The translations under genes and the position numbers were made by a program. 64,000 nt of DNA from Ipomoea triloba. Its lineage: Eukaryota > Streptophyta > Magnoliopsida > Solanales > Convolvulaceae. Below the pieces are notes generated by a model. It was not told the DNA's origin and did not search any database. It worked only from the letters and a program-made list of their open reading frames with translations. The stretch lies in the NCBI RefSeq assembly GCF_003576645.1, contig NC_044918.1, positions 19,196,911 to 19,260,910 of the forward strand, given 5' to 3'. The first letter of the stretch is position 1. Each line of letters starts with the position of its first letter. Below, in pieces: positions 26,601-41,600 of this stretch.

Positions 26601-29600
26601 TCCTTATCTAGAGTTGTGATTATTTTTGCAAATTTAGTAGACACTTCTTTTCTTGGATGTATGATATTGATATTTTATACATTGATCCTTCTTCATCGTT
26701 ATGGTACAAGATTAAACAGGCGGATATGATTTCTGGTCAATTTGAAATGTCAAGGAGCACATCAAGATATTTCTTTCATGTCCTTGACATAAAACATTAT
26801 GGCATGCTTTGCATCAGTCTCAAATTTTTTGTTTTAAAAATATGCCATGGGAACATTCTTGAACATTTTCCTTTTTCAGTATTATTGGAAATGCTTCTGG
26901 ATTTTCATTTAGTAATTTATTTTACAAATGTGAAAAAATAACAAAATGCATCTGGAAAATTATTTTTGGAACTTATTTTCATATGAAATTGCATTTGGAT
27001 TTATAAAGTTCAGACCTAGTATTGAAGACTCCCACATTTTGTCAAGAGTTCTCAAAATATGAATGCAATCTCACCATGTTTTAAAAGATCCCTGACCTAG
27101 TGGTTAGTGGGGATGAGCATTTGGACACTCAATGGATAAGGCTACAAATTAGTATTATACACTGTAAAAAACATATAGACATTAGATTATTTTGTTTCCT
27201 TATGTGACCATTTATGTGCCTAGTGACAAAACAGAGGTTTAAAACAGAAAACTAGAGGCTAGTAATCACTGATCAGAACTGGAAAATGATGGAAAATGAA
27301 GGAAGAAGATGTTTCTGAGTTCTGAAAAATATAATTCTGTGTTTCTTACTTGCCTTTACTACAATGGCATACTGCCATATATATACATGTTGGAAACCTC
27401 TATACTATTGATGCCATTTCATCTTTCTATGCTACACTATTGAAGTCATTTCATCTTTCTATACTATTGATGCCATTTCATCTTCCTATAAAGGCATAAT
27501 ATAATAATACACATGAGAGAAGACAAGCTTCCTCAAATTCTGCACTACTTTCCTGCTGCCTAAGTCTAACTTTGCTGCTGCCCAACACTAATATACTGCA
27601 CAACACTACTGCACACTACTGCACAATACTACTGCACACTACTGCACAATACTACTGCACTGACACATAGTACTCATAGACTTGAGCTTTTGCAGTAGCA
27701 CGCACCTTTTGCTCCTTTTCACTAATTTTTGTTTACACAATGTAAGGGTCCTTGTTGGTGTGTTATGCTCCCAGTGTGCATGTTATAGGGAAGGAAAATG
27801 TATAAAATAATTCATTTGTTTTTCTAGAAGTTTCATAACTATTATGATAGGCAAAAAATTAATCATCACCATTGTTATTTTAACAGCTCAAAATTCTTCA
27901 TCATTATCAATTGAACCTAACTTTCTGAATTACACCATTCCCAATGTAATGATTTTATATTTGTATCATTTTTTGTCATCAAATGCTATTTTGTCTTTTT
28001 CCTGACTTTTCTTTTTATGCAAGAGTTGAACTCAGGTAACTAAATCAGAAATTGAAAGATCTTATTTTAGCTTCAGCTACAAAGATATGAATTTCCATTT
28101 AACTATTGGTGGCTTTGGTCTCATTGCCCTTTCATTTTTCATATTCTTTTCCTTAAGATTGGCATATTTATTGTTTCAAATTTCATCATGCAGCTTAGAT
28201 CTTTAGCTCTGCCTTTCACTGTATTAGAATGGACTCTTCCAACAATTCCACGTCCATCATCAAAAGAGCATTCAACCATGTCAGATGAGACGCCTTCCCC
28301 AGAGACATCTTTGCCAAATGCATCTAGCAAAGATACTAGTGAGTTCAATTTTTTCTTCTCAATTTTCTTTCTTCTCTTTATCTCTCTGCTTAATTGCAAG
28401 TTCATTATCTATAGCTGTCTGCAAATTATCATGTAGGAAGGATAATTTTTATTGCAGGAGCTGGGACTGATGGATCTCAGGATGAGTTTTCAGAAAGTTT
28501 TGCTTTTGCATTGGTAAATGGGGCTCTTGGAGTTTTTGAAGTTCATGGACGAAGGATCCGAGACTTCAGGTATGTATTCAGTGACATATATAACACCAAG
28601 AATTGACCAATACTTTATTCAGATGATCAAGTATTTGCATGAAATGGGCTACTAGTAAGGTATTGTTCCTTATGGGGCTTTATGCCATTGAAATACTGTT
28701 AATTATACACATTAAATTAACAATTTGTGATTACAATGGAACTCATAAAAGCTTTGAAAGTTGCTTCCATAGTCAATGGAAATTGTTAAGAGTCCCACAT
28801 TAAAAAAAAATAGAGAGAAACATATGGAGTTATAAGGCCATGGGGTTAGACTACCTAATTGATAGGATTCAATCTTTTAGTGTGGTTTGGCCCATGTGCA
28901 TTGCAACCTAGTTGAGTGACCTTGGCCCAATCTTAGATTCTAACATAAATATTTGGCTCAACTGCTCACAAGGCTCCCAATGTGCCAGCATTTTGCAGTC
29001 ATGCCATTGAATCTCTAAACTTTAGAGGGGCAAGTTCTATTTTTCTTTCCTCCATTGATGACTTTAGAAGGAATTTGCGTAACCTACAAATAGCACTCTT
29101 TGGTTATTAAAGATTGAGTATAGCTTGCAATCTTCCTAGTCAATCTAAACTAATTGGCAAATTATAATTTGTTATCATCGAAATTGGTTTACTCAAAAAA
29201 CTTGATATTTTCTTTTCGCAAGACATGGTTCGTGATAGAACTATGGAAAACCCGTAGCATGTCCCAAAAAGCTAGCTCAATAATGTGGTAAGCCCTAACA
29301 GGCTTATAAACCACAGAAAAGACAGGTGGGTGATGTGAAATTTAATACCCCCTCCCAAAGTAGATAGAACTAGGTTGAGTAGACAACATATAGAAACAGA
29401 ATTAGGCCACTACAAACTTGGCAGGGACTCTATTTTGATACCATATAAAATGATGTGCTTCACCTCAACTTTAATTGGTTAGTGAGGATAAATGTTTATT
29501 ATTTTATACTCCGTAATTATTATCTTCAACATTTCCAAGGGGAATTTTGCAGTTTATCAGCAGTTTCATCATATTCATAACCTAGAGGCTAGAGCCATAA

Positions 29601-32600
29601 CCAATTTTAAAATTTGCAAAAATGTTCCTTTCCTTTTTATTTTTCCAGTCTAAAAGTTCACAGACCTTTTCTTTATTTATTAACCACAGTTATTACTGCT
29701 ATCAAATATGCTACTTCCACTGTTATACTACACACGCGCACGCACGCAAAAACCCTGCTTAATTCTACTCATTTAATGATATTGGCTTCTTACAGACCAA
29801 AGTGGCCATCTTCATCATTTATTACATCTGATGGACTGGTAACAGCTATGGCCTATCGTCTGCCTCATGTGGTATATCGTACATAGTCTACTTATCTTCA
29901 ATCCTTTTGACAACTGCTGATATTTCTCTTTTCAACATTTTTTATTTAGAGGCAGTAATGTAATTATCACTCAGGTTATGGGGGACAGGTCAGGGAATAT
30001 ACGGTGGTGGGATGTAAGTACTGGCCAGTCATCCTCACTTAACACCCATAGGGAAGGGGTGCGGAGAATTAAGTTTGCTCCAGTTGTTGCTGGAGATCAT
30101 AGCCTGGGGCGCATTGCTGTTCTATTTTATGATAACACATTTTCTGTATTTGATTTGGTAAGCAGATTAGCTTCCATCATTTTGTTTCTTTGTTTTGTTT
30201 GTCATTCACTTACTTTCCATTGTCAAGAATAAGGGGTTTATAATGGTGCATTTTGTTATAGAGCCTATAACAAAATGTGTGATTTTCAGGATTCAACAGA
30301 TCCATTAGCCAATTCACTTTTGCAACCTCAATTTCCTGGAACTCTAGTCTTGGAGCTTGATTGGTTACCTGTACGGAATGATAAGAATGATCCACTTGTA
30401 TTATGCATTGCTGGAGCTGATAGCAGCTTTCGCGTTGTTGAAGTTAATATGTATGTCCAATAATGACCTTTGTTTGCAATTAGCTTATTTTGTTTTCCTT
30501 TATCTATGTTAATTCTGTTTAACATATCTCTCCATCTTATTTAACATGTGTGTGTGGCAGAGTTTGACTAGGCATGTGTTTCAAAGAAAAGTTTAACTAT
30601 GATATTATTGTAAGAAAATTATATATCAGTTAGAGATTGACCATTGTCGGGAAAACATTACATATCAAAATTTTAATTCTTATTGAGTTTGAGTTCTTGA
30701 ATTTGTCAAATTTGAATGCATTAATAGTTATTTTATTGTGTGTTAAACATGTAACATCATCCCTTTCCCAATTTTGATGTTTCCTTGTTGGTCAATCTTC
30801 CAGATTTACACTACCGATTAGAGAGTGATTAAATGAGTATTCTATGCAAGAGAAGGCTGCTTAGAATTCATAAAGTTTGCTTACAGTATCTAGTAAATAA
30901 TAACATTATGTGAAGTTTTGATGCTTTAAGTAGCCTTTGGCTATATATTGGAAAGGAAAAGCAAGACTCTATCTGATGCCTCTTATAGAAGAAAATGTCA
31001 GAAGTTAAAGCCAAAAAAATTCCCATGTGGCAGAAAAAAGCATTAACTAAAAATGTTTGTTGGAAATGTCTCTATTTAATGGAGTTTATATGGCTTATAT
31101 GTGTGTGTGTGTGTGTAATTGCAATTGTTAAGATGGTATCTGTAGAACTAGACCTTTTTGTAGGGAATATAATATTGCCAATTTAAAGGTTTGTAATTAA
31201 TTAACTGTTTTTTTCAGAATTACTATTTTGTTCAATGACAGAACTACATTTTTCGGATTTCTTCAGTTTCTTTTGATTTGCTACTCAAGCTGGCTGTAAA
31301 TTCATCGTTTGTTGCTTCATTGGCTGCTTATTTTCTCTTCGTTGGTATCTCTGTTTTCTTAACATATTATTAAACTCTTTAACGTTAAAAGTCACTCACA
31401 TGTGACAACTCTTACATTTTTGCAGAAATAAAAAAGTTCCGTATAGCCTCCAGAATAGTACATCATCAAAAGAGAGGCCATCAAAAGAGAGGTTCCGACC
31501 AGTGCCTTTATGTTCTCCTATATTATTACCTACAGCACATGCCATTGTAAGTTAATAATTCCTAATGCTGTCCCCTGAAAGCTAAATTAATATGCGCATT
31601 TTTTGCTTTGTTTTTATTCTAATTTATTTATTTATTTTTTTTTAAATCTCTGTTTTGGAAACATACACTGAACATAGTCCAGAACTATTTTGAGTTTCTA
31701 GGTTGTATTCAATAAAAGGGAGAATCAATTTTTAACACTTCTGTAATCTATTCCCAGTAGTAGAAGAGTTTGTACCTATTTGGTAAGCAATTAATCATGT
31801 TGTATAAGTGGATTCAATAATTGATGCAATAAATTTTGCAGGTACATCTATTCATATATACACATGATTTGAATAAATTTTTCAAAAATTAGCACGCAAT
31901 AATAGGGTCAAAGATCTCTTTCTTCAATGAACCGGTGAATCCTTGAATTTTTCTTCCTTTAGGGTGGAATATCCATTCCCTTTATTAGTAAAACGTAACA
32001 TCAAACCTCTTCTCAGAAAAATCTTGACCTGTGATTTTCTGCTTTCGCTCTTCTCAGAACAATCTTCACCTGTGATTTTCTGCTTTCTGTTTACTTGTTA
32101 CAGGCTTTGCGGACAATCTTACAGCTGGGTGTAAAGCCATCATGGTTCAATATATTTTCTACAACCATGGGGAATGGACATCATGAATTTCCTGGGACTC
32201 CCTCATCAACTAGTGATCTTCGTGGTTACATGCTTGATCCACCAGATATTGGTGATTCCGTCGTACCTGAGATGCTCCTTAAAGTATTGGAGCCTTACCG
32301 TAGAGAAGGTGTGGTATTGATTTTATCTAATGCTGTACGAATGGTATTTATGATATCATTTCCATGTTTAATTTTTAATTAATGTCTGATCGGTAGTGTA
32401 GTTTCTGATATCTTTCCATCAATTGTCCCCAAGGCTGCATAATTGATGATGAGAGGGTGAAACTCTATGCTGGTATTGTCAATAGAGGTTGTGCATTGAG
32501 ATTTGCCTTTGCTGCTGCAATATTTGGTGAGCCAATGGAAGCAATTTTCTGGCTGCAATTGCCTCAAGCCCTAACTCATCGGATGAATGAGTTGGTTAAC

Positions 32601-35600
32601 AAGTCCGTTATAAAAGTTCCTCAATCAACACCGACTTCAGAGCTTGACGAGGCATCTATGCTGAATAGGATATCATCAAAGGGAAAAGTAGCTCCTGGAT
32701 CAGGGACGCTGGTTAGTCATTTTAGAAGTTAACTATCTTGAAATTTGATAACTTTTATGTTTTCTGATTTATGTTTTGACTGTTGACAGAAGTTTTCTTA
32801 TCAAAGTTATACAGAATGAACTCCGTAGCTCTTACATTGACCATGATTTGTGAGTTGGATATCTTTCTGGCAGAGTAACAGTCAACTTGGTTTGATGGCT
32901 TTCAAACAAGATGAGTTGTGGAAACGTGCTAATGAGCGTATCCCTTGGCATGAGAAACTGGAAGGTGAAGAGGCTATTCAAAACCGTGTACACGAGTGAG
33001 CATGTTTCACTGCTGCTCCTATATTTGTCATTATACTGCTTCATATTTTGGCTCTAGCATACAATGATTGTAGGTCGGTGTGATCTAGTTCTTTTTGCTT
33101 TTTTCCCTCTGGGGAGGGGGTTGCGGTTACAACAACTATTTAATAGTAGTGCTACTACCGATATGTTGATTCTTTGGAATAATTTTTTTTTAGCTATCCA
33201 AAAATAATAATAATAATAATAAATGTGATCAACAGAGTTTTAAGAGGGGTGAAAGAGACTTTGGTTGAGTGTGATAAATCTGTAAGTGATCTAGTGGTCA
33301 AGTTTACTGGGTTCCCCTAGCAACCTAATCCAGTTACATATTATTAAGATTCTGAATCAGACCTTATTTGTTTGTTTCAACAATTTTGGTTTGAGAAAAT
33401 CCGCTACTTGAAAATTTCTTGAGAATCTTTGGAGTTGGGAGTCTCTCTTACAATGTAGACTTTTTAGTTTAATAATTTATTGTGTTCCTCTTTAAAGTTT
33501 CTTGACTTTCAAGGACTTTCGGTGATTTTCTTTAATACTTTATCCCCGTCTAATCAACAAAACCTTCTTTTATATGAAAACAAAAGGTCTGAATAGTCCA
33601 AAGGGGCCAGTTTTTTATTAGATAAAAGATCAAAATGTTGTCAATCAAATAATGAGGCTGCAAGTTGTTAAACCCTAAGCCCGTTTATAGATAAGCTCAT
33701 TAGGGTTCTCTCTATTCTTGTATAAGTAGTGGTAGTCTGTACAGTTCTATACATAGAGATATATACAAATATACATTATTCTCTCATATATTCACATGGT
33801 ATCAGAGCCTAAACCCTAGGACCTAAGCCATCCCGCCGCCGCCGCCATCGGAGCATCGCCGGAGAGTTCACTGCCGCGACTGGTTTCACGTTCCAAGTCG
33901 GTACCGTGGTTCGTTCTCCGATCTAACACCACAGATACATCAGGGACGTCGTCGCGAGCCTACCGCCGCAAAACCGGTCACCGTCCGCCGCCGCACGCGC
34001 CCTCACGCGCCGCCGCCGCCGTCGGGAAGTCCGACCGTTTTTCGGCCATAACTTCTTCCTCCGGTCTCCGATCGAGCTGCCGTTGCCACCATTGGACTCG
34101 GCTTGAGGAGACGCATCTCCTAGTGTCGCTCGTTTCCGCTGCCGTCGCCGGTCGCCGCCGCATTTTTCCGGCGACCTGAAGATCTGTTTAAGATCAGTGT
34201 GTTATTTGCACTGTTTCAGATCTGTTTTGAAGAGCAGACTTTTTTGTTGCTAGCTTTGAGATTAGTTTTGAAGAGTAGTTATCTGTGCTGGGACTCTGTT
34301 GATGTTAAAATAAGGCTACGGAGCTTGTTGACAGGCATTTACAGTCAATTTGTTGTTGACCTGAAGATCTGTTTTGCATATTATTTTGCAAAATTTGTTC
34401 TGTCAGACCACTGTCAATATGGTGCAGACCACTGGTTCAGAGGCTCAGGCTCACAGTAGTTTCGTCCCAAATGACTATGCAGAGTACCTCCGATTTAAAG
34501 CCTTCCGAAAGGTTGCTACCACACCTTCCTCCAACCATGGTACCTCCCCATTTGTTTGTCTCTCTCATTCTAGTACTCCTAATACTTGGATATTGGATTC
34601 AGGTGCCTCAGACCATATTTCTGGTAATGTCTCGCTTATGTCTAATGTTTCTCAGTCTAAAGACCCATGATTACTTTAGCAAATGGTCATCAAACTCAAG
34701 CTGTTGGTATTGGCCAGGCTTCACCTATTCCCTCTCTCCCTTTAGAGTCTGTGTTGTATGTGCCCAATAGTCCTTTCAACCTTATTTCGGTAAGTAAAAT
34801 CACCCGTACTCTTAACTGCTCTATAACCTTTTCTGCTGATTCAGTTGTTGTGCAAGATCGTAGTACGGGGAAGGTGATTGGCACAGGGCTTGAGTCGCAG
34901 GGTCTCTATTACATGTGAGGGGGTGTTGCTGCCAGTGCATCCACAGATTCACCTTTGCTTATTCATAGTCGTCTTGGTCATCCGAGCCTATCCAAACTTC
35001 AACGTATGGTTCCAGGTATCTCTGTTGAGTCTTTAGATTGCGAGTCGTGTCATCTTGGAAAGCAATCCCGTAAGTCTTTTCCAAGAAGAGTCAATAATCG
35101 GGCTGTGTCCCTCTTTGATTTAGTGCATACGGATGTTTGGGGTCCTTATCGAGTCAATTCTACCTTAAGTTTCCATTATTTTGTAACCTTTATTGATGAT
35201 CATTCACGATGTACTTGGGTTTTCCTTATGAGAAATCGTTCTGAGTTGTTCAATATCTTTCAGAATTTCTGCAATGAAATACAAACCCAATTTGGTACTC
35301 CCATCCGTGTTTTACGTAGTGACAATGCCAAAGAGTATCTATCTGCTCCTTTCCAATCCTTTATGCAATCTCGGGGTATGTTACATCAAAAGTCCTGTGT
35401 TTACACACCTCAGTAGAACGGGGTTGCTGAGAGGAAAAATTGGCATCTAGTAGAAATTGCTCGTACTATGTTATTGCATTTTCATGTTCCCTCTCATTTT
35501 TGGGTTGATGCTATCCTTACTGCATGTTATTTGATCAATCGCATGCCATCCTCTGTTTTAAACAACCTTACCCCGTATTCCATTGTGTATCCTTCTGTTG

Positions 35601-38600
35601 ATCTTTTTCCTCTTCCTCCTCGGATTTTTGGATGTGTTTGTTTTGTCCATGACATGACGCCAGGGCGGTCAAAGATGGATCCTAAAGCTGTTAAGTGTGT
35701 GTTTTTAGGTTATTCCCGGCTACAAAAGGGTTATAAGTGTTATTCTCCGTCACTCAAGCGACACTTTGTGTCTGCAGATGTCACCTTTATTGAGTCATCT
35801 CCTTTCTTCTAGCCTTCTCCAAAAGACACTGTTCGAGAAGTCCTCCATATTCCTTACCTTGGTCCTCCAGCTGATCCTCCAGTTGCCCAAAGTACTGATC
35901 CTCCAATTGCCCAAAGTACTGATCTTCCAGCTGATCCTCCTGTTGTCCCTAACCCCCCCCCCCCCNAGTCCGACCGTTTTTCGGCCATAACTTCTTCCTC
36001 CGGTCTCCGATCGAGCTGCCGTTGCCACCATTGGACTCGGCTTGAGGAGACGCATCTCCTAGTGTCGCTCGTTTCCGCTGCCGTCGCCGGTCGCCGCCGC
36101 ATTTTTCCGGCGACCTGAAGATCTGTTTAAGATCAGTGTGTTATTTGCACTGTTTCAGATCTGTTTTGAAGAGCAGACTTTTTTGTTGCTAGCTTTGAGA
36201 TTAGTTTTGAAGAGTAGTTATCTGTGCTGGGACTCTGTTGATGTTAAAATAAGGCTACGGAGCTTGTTGACAGGCATTTACAGTCAATTTGTTGTTGACC
36301 TGAAGATCTGTTTTGCATATTATTTTGCAAAATTTGTTCTGTCAGACCACTGTCAATATGGTGCAGACCACTGGTTCAGAGGCTCAGGCTCACAGTAGTT
36401 TCGTCCCAAATGACTATGCAGAGTACCTCCGATTTAAAGCCTTCCGAAAGGTTGCTACCACACCTTCCTCCAACCATGGTACCTCCCCATTTGTTTGTCT
36501 CTCTCATTCTAGTACTCCTAATACTTGGATATTGGATTCAGGTGCCTCAGACCATATTTCTGGTAATGTCTCGCTTATGTCTAATGTTTCTCAGTCTAAA
36601 GACCCATGATTACTTTAGCAAATGGTCATCAAACTCAAGCTGTTGGTATTGGCCAGGCTTCACCTATTCCCTCTCTCCCTTTAGAGTCTGTGTTGTATGT
36701 GCCCAATAGTCCTTTCAACCTTATTTCGGTAAGTAAAATCACCCGTACTCTTAACTGCTCTATAACCTTTTCTGCTGATTCAGTTGTTGTGCAAGATCGT
36801 AGTACGGGGAAGGTGATTGGCACAGGGCTTGAGTCGCAGGGTCTCTATTACATGTGAGGGGGTGTTGCTGCCAGTGCATCCACAGATTCACCTTTGCTTA
36901 TTCATAGTCGTCTTGGTCATCCGAGCCTATCCAAACTTCAACGTATGGTTCCAGGTATCTCTGTTGAGTCTTTAGATTGCGAGTCGTGTCATCTTGGAAA
37001 GCAATCCCGTAAGTCTTTTCCAAGAAGAGTCAATAATCGGGCTGTGTCCCTCTTTGATTTAGTGCATACGGATGTTTGGGGTCCTTATCGAGTCAATTCT
37101 ACCTTAAGTTTCCATTATTTTGTAACCTTTATTGATGATCATTCACGATGTACTTGGGTTTTCCTTATGAGAAATCGTTCTGAGTTGTTCAATATCTTTC
37201 AGAATTTCTGCAATGAAATACAAACCCAATTTGGTACTCCCATCCGTGTTTTACGTAGTGACAATGCCAAAGAGTATCTATCTGCTCCTTTCCAATCCTT
37301 TATGCAATCTCGGGGTATGTTACATCAAAAGTCCTGTGTTTACACACCTCAGTAGAACGGGGTTGCTGAGAGGAAAAATTGGCATCTAGTAGAAATTGCT
37401 CGTACTATGTTATTGCATTTTCATGTTCCCTCTCATTTTTGGGTTGATGCTATCCTTACTGCATGTTATTTGATCAATCGCATGCCATCCTCTGTTTTAA
37501 ACAACCTTACCCCGTATTCCATTGTGTATCCTTCTGTTGATCTTTTTCCTCTTCCTCCTCGGATTTTTGGATGTGTTTGTTTTGTCCATGACATGACGCC
37601 AGGGCGGTCAAAGATGGATCCTAAAGCTGTTAAGTGTGTGTTTTTAGGTTATTCCCGGCTACAAAAGGGTTATAAGTGTTATTCTCCGTCACTCAAGCGA
37701 CACTTTGTGTCTGCAGATGTCACCTTTATTGAGTCATCTCCTTTCTTCTAGCCTTCTCCAAAAGACACTGTTCGAGAAGTCCTCCATATTCCTTACCTTG
37801 GTCCTCCAGCTGATCCTCCAGTTGCCCAAAGTACTGATCCTCCAGTTGCCCAAAGTACTGATCTTCCAGCTGATCCTCCCGTTGTCCCTAACCCCCCCCC
37901 CCTTCAGGTTTATCAACGCCGTCCTCGCCCTACACCTGTTGAGACTCCTGTTGACTCACCCGGGCCATCTGATCCTCCTACTGCGGTTCTACCACTTCCA
38001 CTGGAATCTGTTCCTGATCCCACTGAGGCATCCACTGATCTCCGTAGAGGTACACGTTCTACTCGTAACCCTCATCCCATATATACTTTCTTGAGCTATC
38101 ATCGTGTGTCTTCCCCATACTATGCCTTCCTTTCTCATCTGTCTTCTGTGCCTATACCCAAGACTACTAGTGAGGCTCTCTCGGATCCAGGTTGGCGCCA
38201 AGCCATGTTGACAGAAATGGAGGCTCTTCAATCCAGTGGCACATGGGAGTTGGTTCCTCTCCCTGTGGGTAAGACTGTTGTTGGGTGTAGATGGATTTAT
38301 ACTGTGAAGGTGGGCCCTGATGGTAAGATTGATCGCCTTAAAGCAAGGCTGGTGGCTAAAGGCTACACCCAGATTTTTGGTTTGGATTATACTGATACTT
38401 TTTCTCCTGTAGCTAAAATTGCATCAGTCCGCTTGTTGTTGTCTCTGGCTGCTATTAACCATTGGGACCTACACCAATTGGATATCAAGAATGCTTTCCT
38501 CCATGACGATCTTAAAGAGGAGGTTTATATGGAGCAACCACCTGGATTTGTTGCTCAGGGGGAGTCTGGCTTGGTGTGTAAGCTTCGCCGCTCTTTGTAT

Positions 38601-41600
38601 GGCTTAAAGCAGTCTCCACGAGCTTGGTTCGGGAGATTTAGCTCAGTGGTGTGTGAGTTTGGTATGGTTCGGAGTGAAGTTGATCATTCTGTGTTCTATC
38701 GCCATTCTAGTGGGAAATGCATATATCTTGTTGTGTATGTGGATGACATCGTTATAACAGGAAGTGATCAAGAAGGCATATCCAAACTGAAAGAGTATCT
38801 CTTCAGTCGATTCCAGACTAAGGACTTGGGCAAACTGAAATATTTCCTTGGTATTGAAGTAGCTCAGTCTCACAGTGGTATAGTTATTTCTCAAAGGAAG
38901 TATGCCTTGGATATTCTAGAAGAAACGGGTTTGTTGGATTGGAGACCTGTGGATAATCCAATGGATCCAAATGTTAAACTTCTACCAGGACAGGGGGAGC
39001 CATTGCCTGACCGAGAGAGATACAGGAGACTAATCGGGAAATTGAATTATCTCACAATCACTCGACCAGATATTTCCTTTGCAGTCAGTGTATTAAGCCA
39101 GTTTCTTGAAAGTCCTTGTGATACTCATTGGGATGCTGCTGTTCGAGTTCTGAGGTACATCAAAAGAGCCCCAGGGCAAGGTCTACTGTATGAAGATAGA
39201 GGACATGCTCAAGTTGTGGGATATTCTGATTCAGACTGGGCTGGTTGTCCTTTTGACAGACGATCTACCTCAGGTTACTGTGTACTCATTGGTGGTAATC
39301 TTATATCTTGGAAGAGTAAGAAACAAGATGTTGTTGCCAGATCCAGTGCTGAAGCTGAATACCGTGCTATGGCTCTTGTCACGTGTGAGTTGATATGGCT
39401 TAAGCATTTACTTCAAGAGTTACAGTGTGGCCAGGTCTCTCAAATGACATTAATATGTGACAACCAAGCTGCTCTTCATATTGCCTCAAATCCAGTCTTT
39501 CATGAGAGGACCAAACAAATTGAGGTTGACTGCCACTTTATCAGGGAGAAAATTGTGTCTGGGAGTATCAAGACTAGCTTTGTCAACTCTGCAGATCAGT
39601 TGGCTGATATCCTAACAAAGTCTCTTAGAGCTCCTAGAGTTGGGCATATTTGTAACAAGCTTGGAGCATATGATCTATACTCTCCAGCTTGAGGGGGAGT
39701 GTTAAACCCTAAGCCCGTTTATAGATAAGCCCATTAGGGTTCTCTCTATTCTTGTATAAGTAGTGGTAGTCTGTACAGTTCTATACATAGAGATATATAC
39801 AAATATACATTATTCTCTCATATATTCACACAAGTATTACAGAAACAGCTATGTCGTATAGTACATTAAGATTCTATTTTCAGTGTTACAATCTAAGATT
39901 GGGCCAAGGTCACTCAATTGGACTATAATGCACACTTTGGACTATTCAGACCTTTTGTTTTCATATAACAGAAGGTTCTGTAGGTAGGAGGGATAAATTA
40001 TGAAAGAAAATGATGAGGCAATGATAAGTATTAGAGAAACAGCTCTAGGCAGTACATTCAGATTCTATTTTCAGAAACTGTGGTTCTTCTGAAAAGTGGA
40101 TGAATGATGAATCTGAACTATAATGAAGATTTAACTAAGCATTCCATTGTAGCTGAAATCTGGTAATGAATCTAAATTGAGTTTTTGGTTGGTTTCTTCT
40201 TGAGAAGCCACTATCTTCTTCAACATTGTATTCTGAGGCAAAGCATTCTCATATTGGCAGTTTAGAGTTGCTTCTGCTGCAGAGATCTGCTTCAGCTGAA
40301 GCAAGTAAGATAGAAATTGAAAAAATTCTTCCTTTACTACCACTTCAAATCATATCAGAGAAAGGATGTAATTTTACAGAAGGAAGTGTCTGTTTTCCAT
40401 GTGCACAATATATTTGCTTGTCCTAGTGCACATCCTATTGGAAACTGTTCTGTAATTTGTAAAGCAATTCACTTTTAAAGCATCTCTTTGGCCTAATTGT
40501 CTGCTATGTTGCTGATGATTATCAGACTCATATCCGTTGGAAACTTAGAAGGTGCTGTTAGTTTACTGCTTTCTACACCTCCAGAGAGTTCTTACTTCTA
40601 TGCAAATGCGTTGCGTGCTGTTGCTCTTTCATCTGCAGTGTCAACATCTTTACTTGAACTAGCAGTCAAGGTACTTGTTTCTTTAACTGCTTCCTTGAAA
40701 AAAACTAATTTGGTTTTTAAGAATTTAATAGTTGCTCTTTAATAATATCCCTTGTTATCCTTATATAGGTTGTTGCAGCAAATATGGTTAGGACAGACAG
40801 GTCATTATCTGGCACACATCTACTCTGTGCTGTTGGGAGGTTTCAAGAAGCTTGTTCCCAGGTAGAGTCTCAAAGTTTACTTTTAATCACTCACTCATGG
40901 ACCTTTACGGTGTAATATTGAAAGCATGTGCCGTAATTGGCTAACTAAAAGTTTAAGTGATTTGTGAGTGTTAAACCACACTAAAAGATTGAATCCGATC
41001 AATTAGCTAGTCTAAAATGTTAGAATCTAAGATTAGGCAAAGGTCATTCAATTGGCTATAATGCACATGGGCCAAACCACACTAAAAGATTGAATCCAAT
41101 CAATTAGCTAGTCTAACCTATGGCCTTGTAAACTCATATGTTTTCTCTTAAATTTTCAATGTGGGACTCTTAATAGTGAGAGTATAATTCATTATTTTAG
41201 TTAATTTTCAATTTAGTCATTGACTATGGTGACATTTTCCAATTTAGTCCTCAATTAATAATTTGGACTTAATTTTTCCCTTGACTTTAGTGGTTGTGCT
41301 CAATTTCATCCTCCATCTATAATTCTGTCTCATCTCTTTGAAATTTCGGGGCTGGAAAGTAAATTCCTATCTGTCAATAAATTTCTTTGGTTACTAATTC
41401 ACTTTTTTTTACTCCATTGAAACTCCTTAGCACACTTAGGCAATTCAATCAGAATCGTGCCAAGCTAATGGTTGGCATACATTAACTTTGATGATTCTAC
41501 CATTGACGAGATAATAATTTATTTTAACCCTCAAATTTCATAGAAATGAGATGAAATTAGTAATGGAGGACGAAATTGGGAACAACTACTAAAGTCAAGG

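Larger units (their letters stand above)
33666..39830 (+). mobile_element. Ty1/copia LTR retrotransposon in WDR11 intron 15
   Basis: Bounded by 131-bp LTRs (33666-33796 and 39700-39830) that begin TGTTAAACC, end TTCACA and differ by one base that I can see. The target duplication is CAAGT (33661-33665 and 39831-39835). The primer-binding site TGGTATCAGAGC follows the left LTR, and the polypurine tract GAGGGGGAG precedes the right one. The domain order protease, integrase, reverse transcriptase, RNase H is that of copia. Gag is almost missing: about 50 residues precede the protease. The span includes an exact internal repeat of 1939 bp next to a single N, so the true element may be only about 4.2 kb. 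It lies in the same direction as WDR11 and its insertion site is clear of splice signals. Confidence 0.95.

Noticed and set aside
27590..27665. CRISPR-like short repeat array
   Set aside because: The units are contiguous with no unique spacers and lie in a plant intron; a simple tandem repeat.
34955..35416. Separate genes from the four open frames in the copia integrase region
   Set aside because: They are successive pieces of one reading frame broken by stop codons and belong to the retrotransposon.
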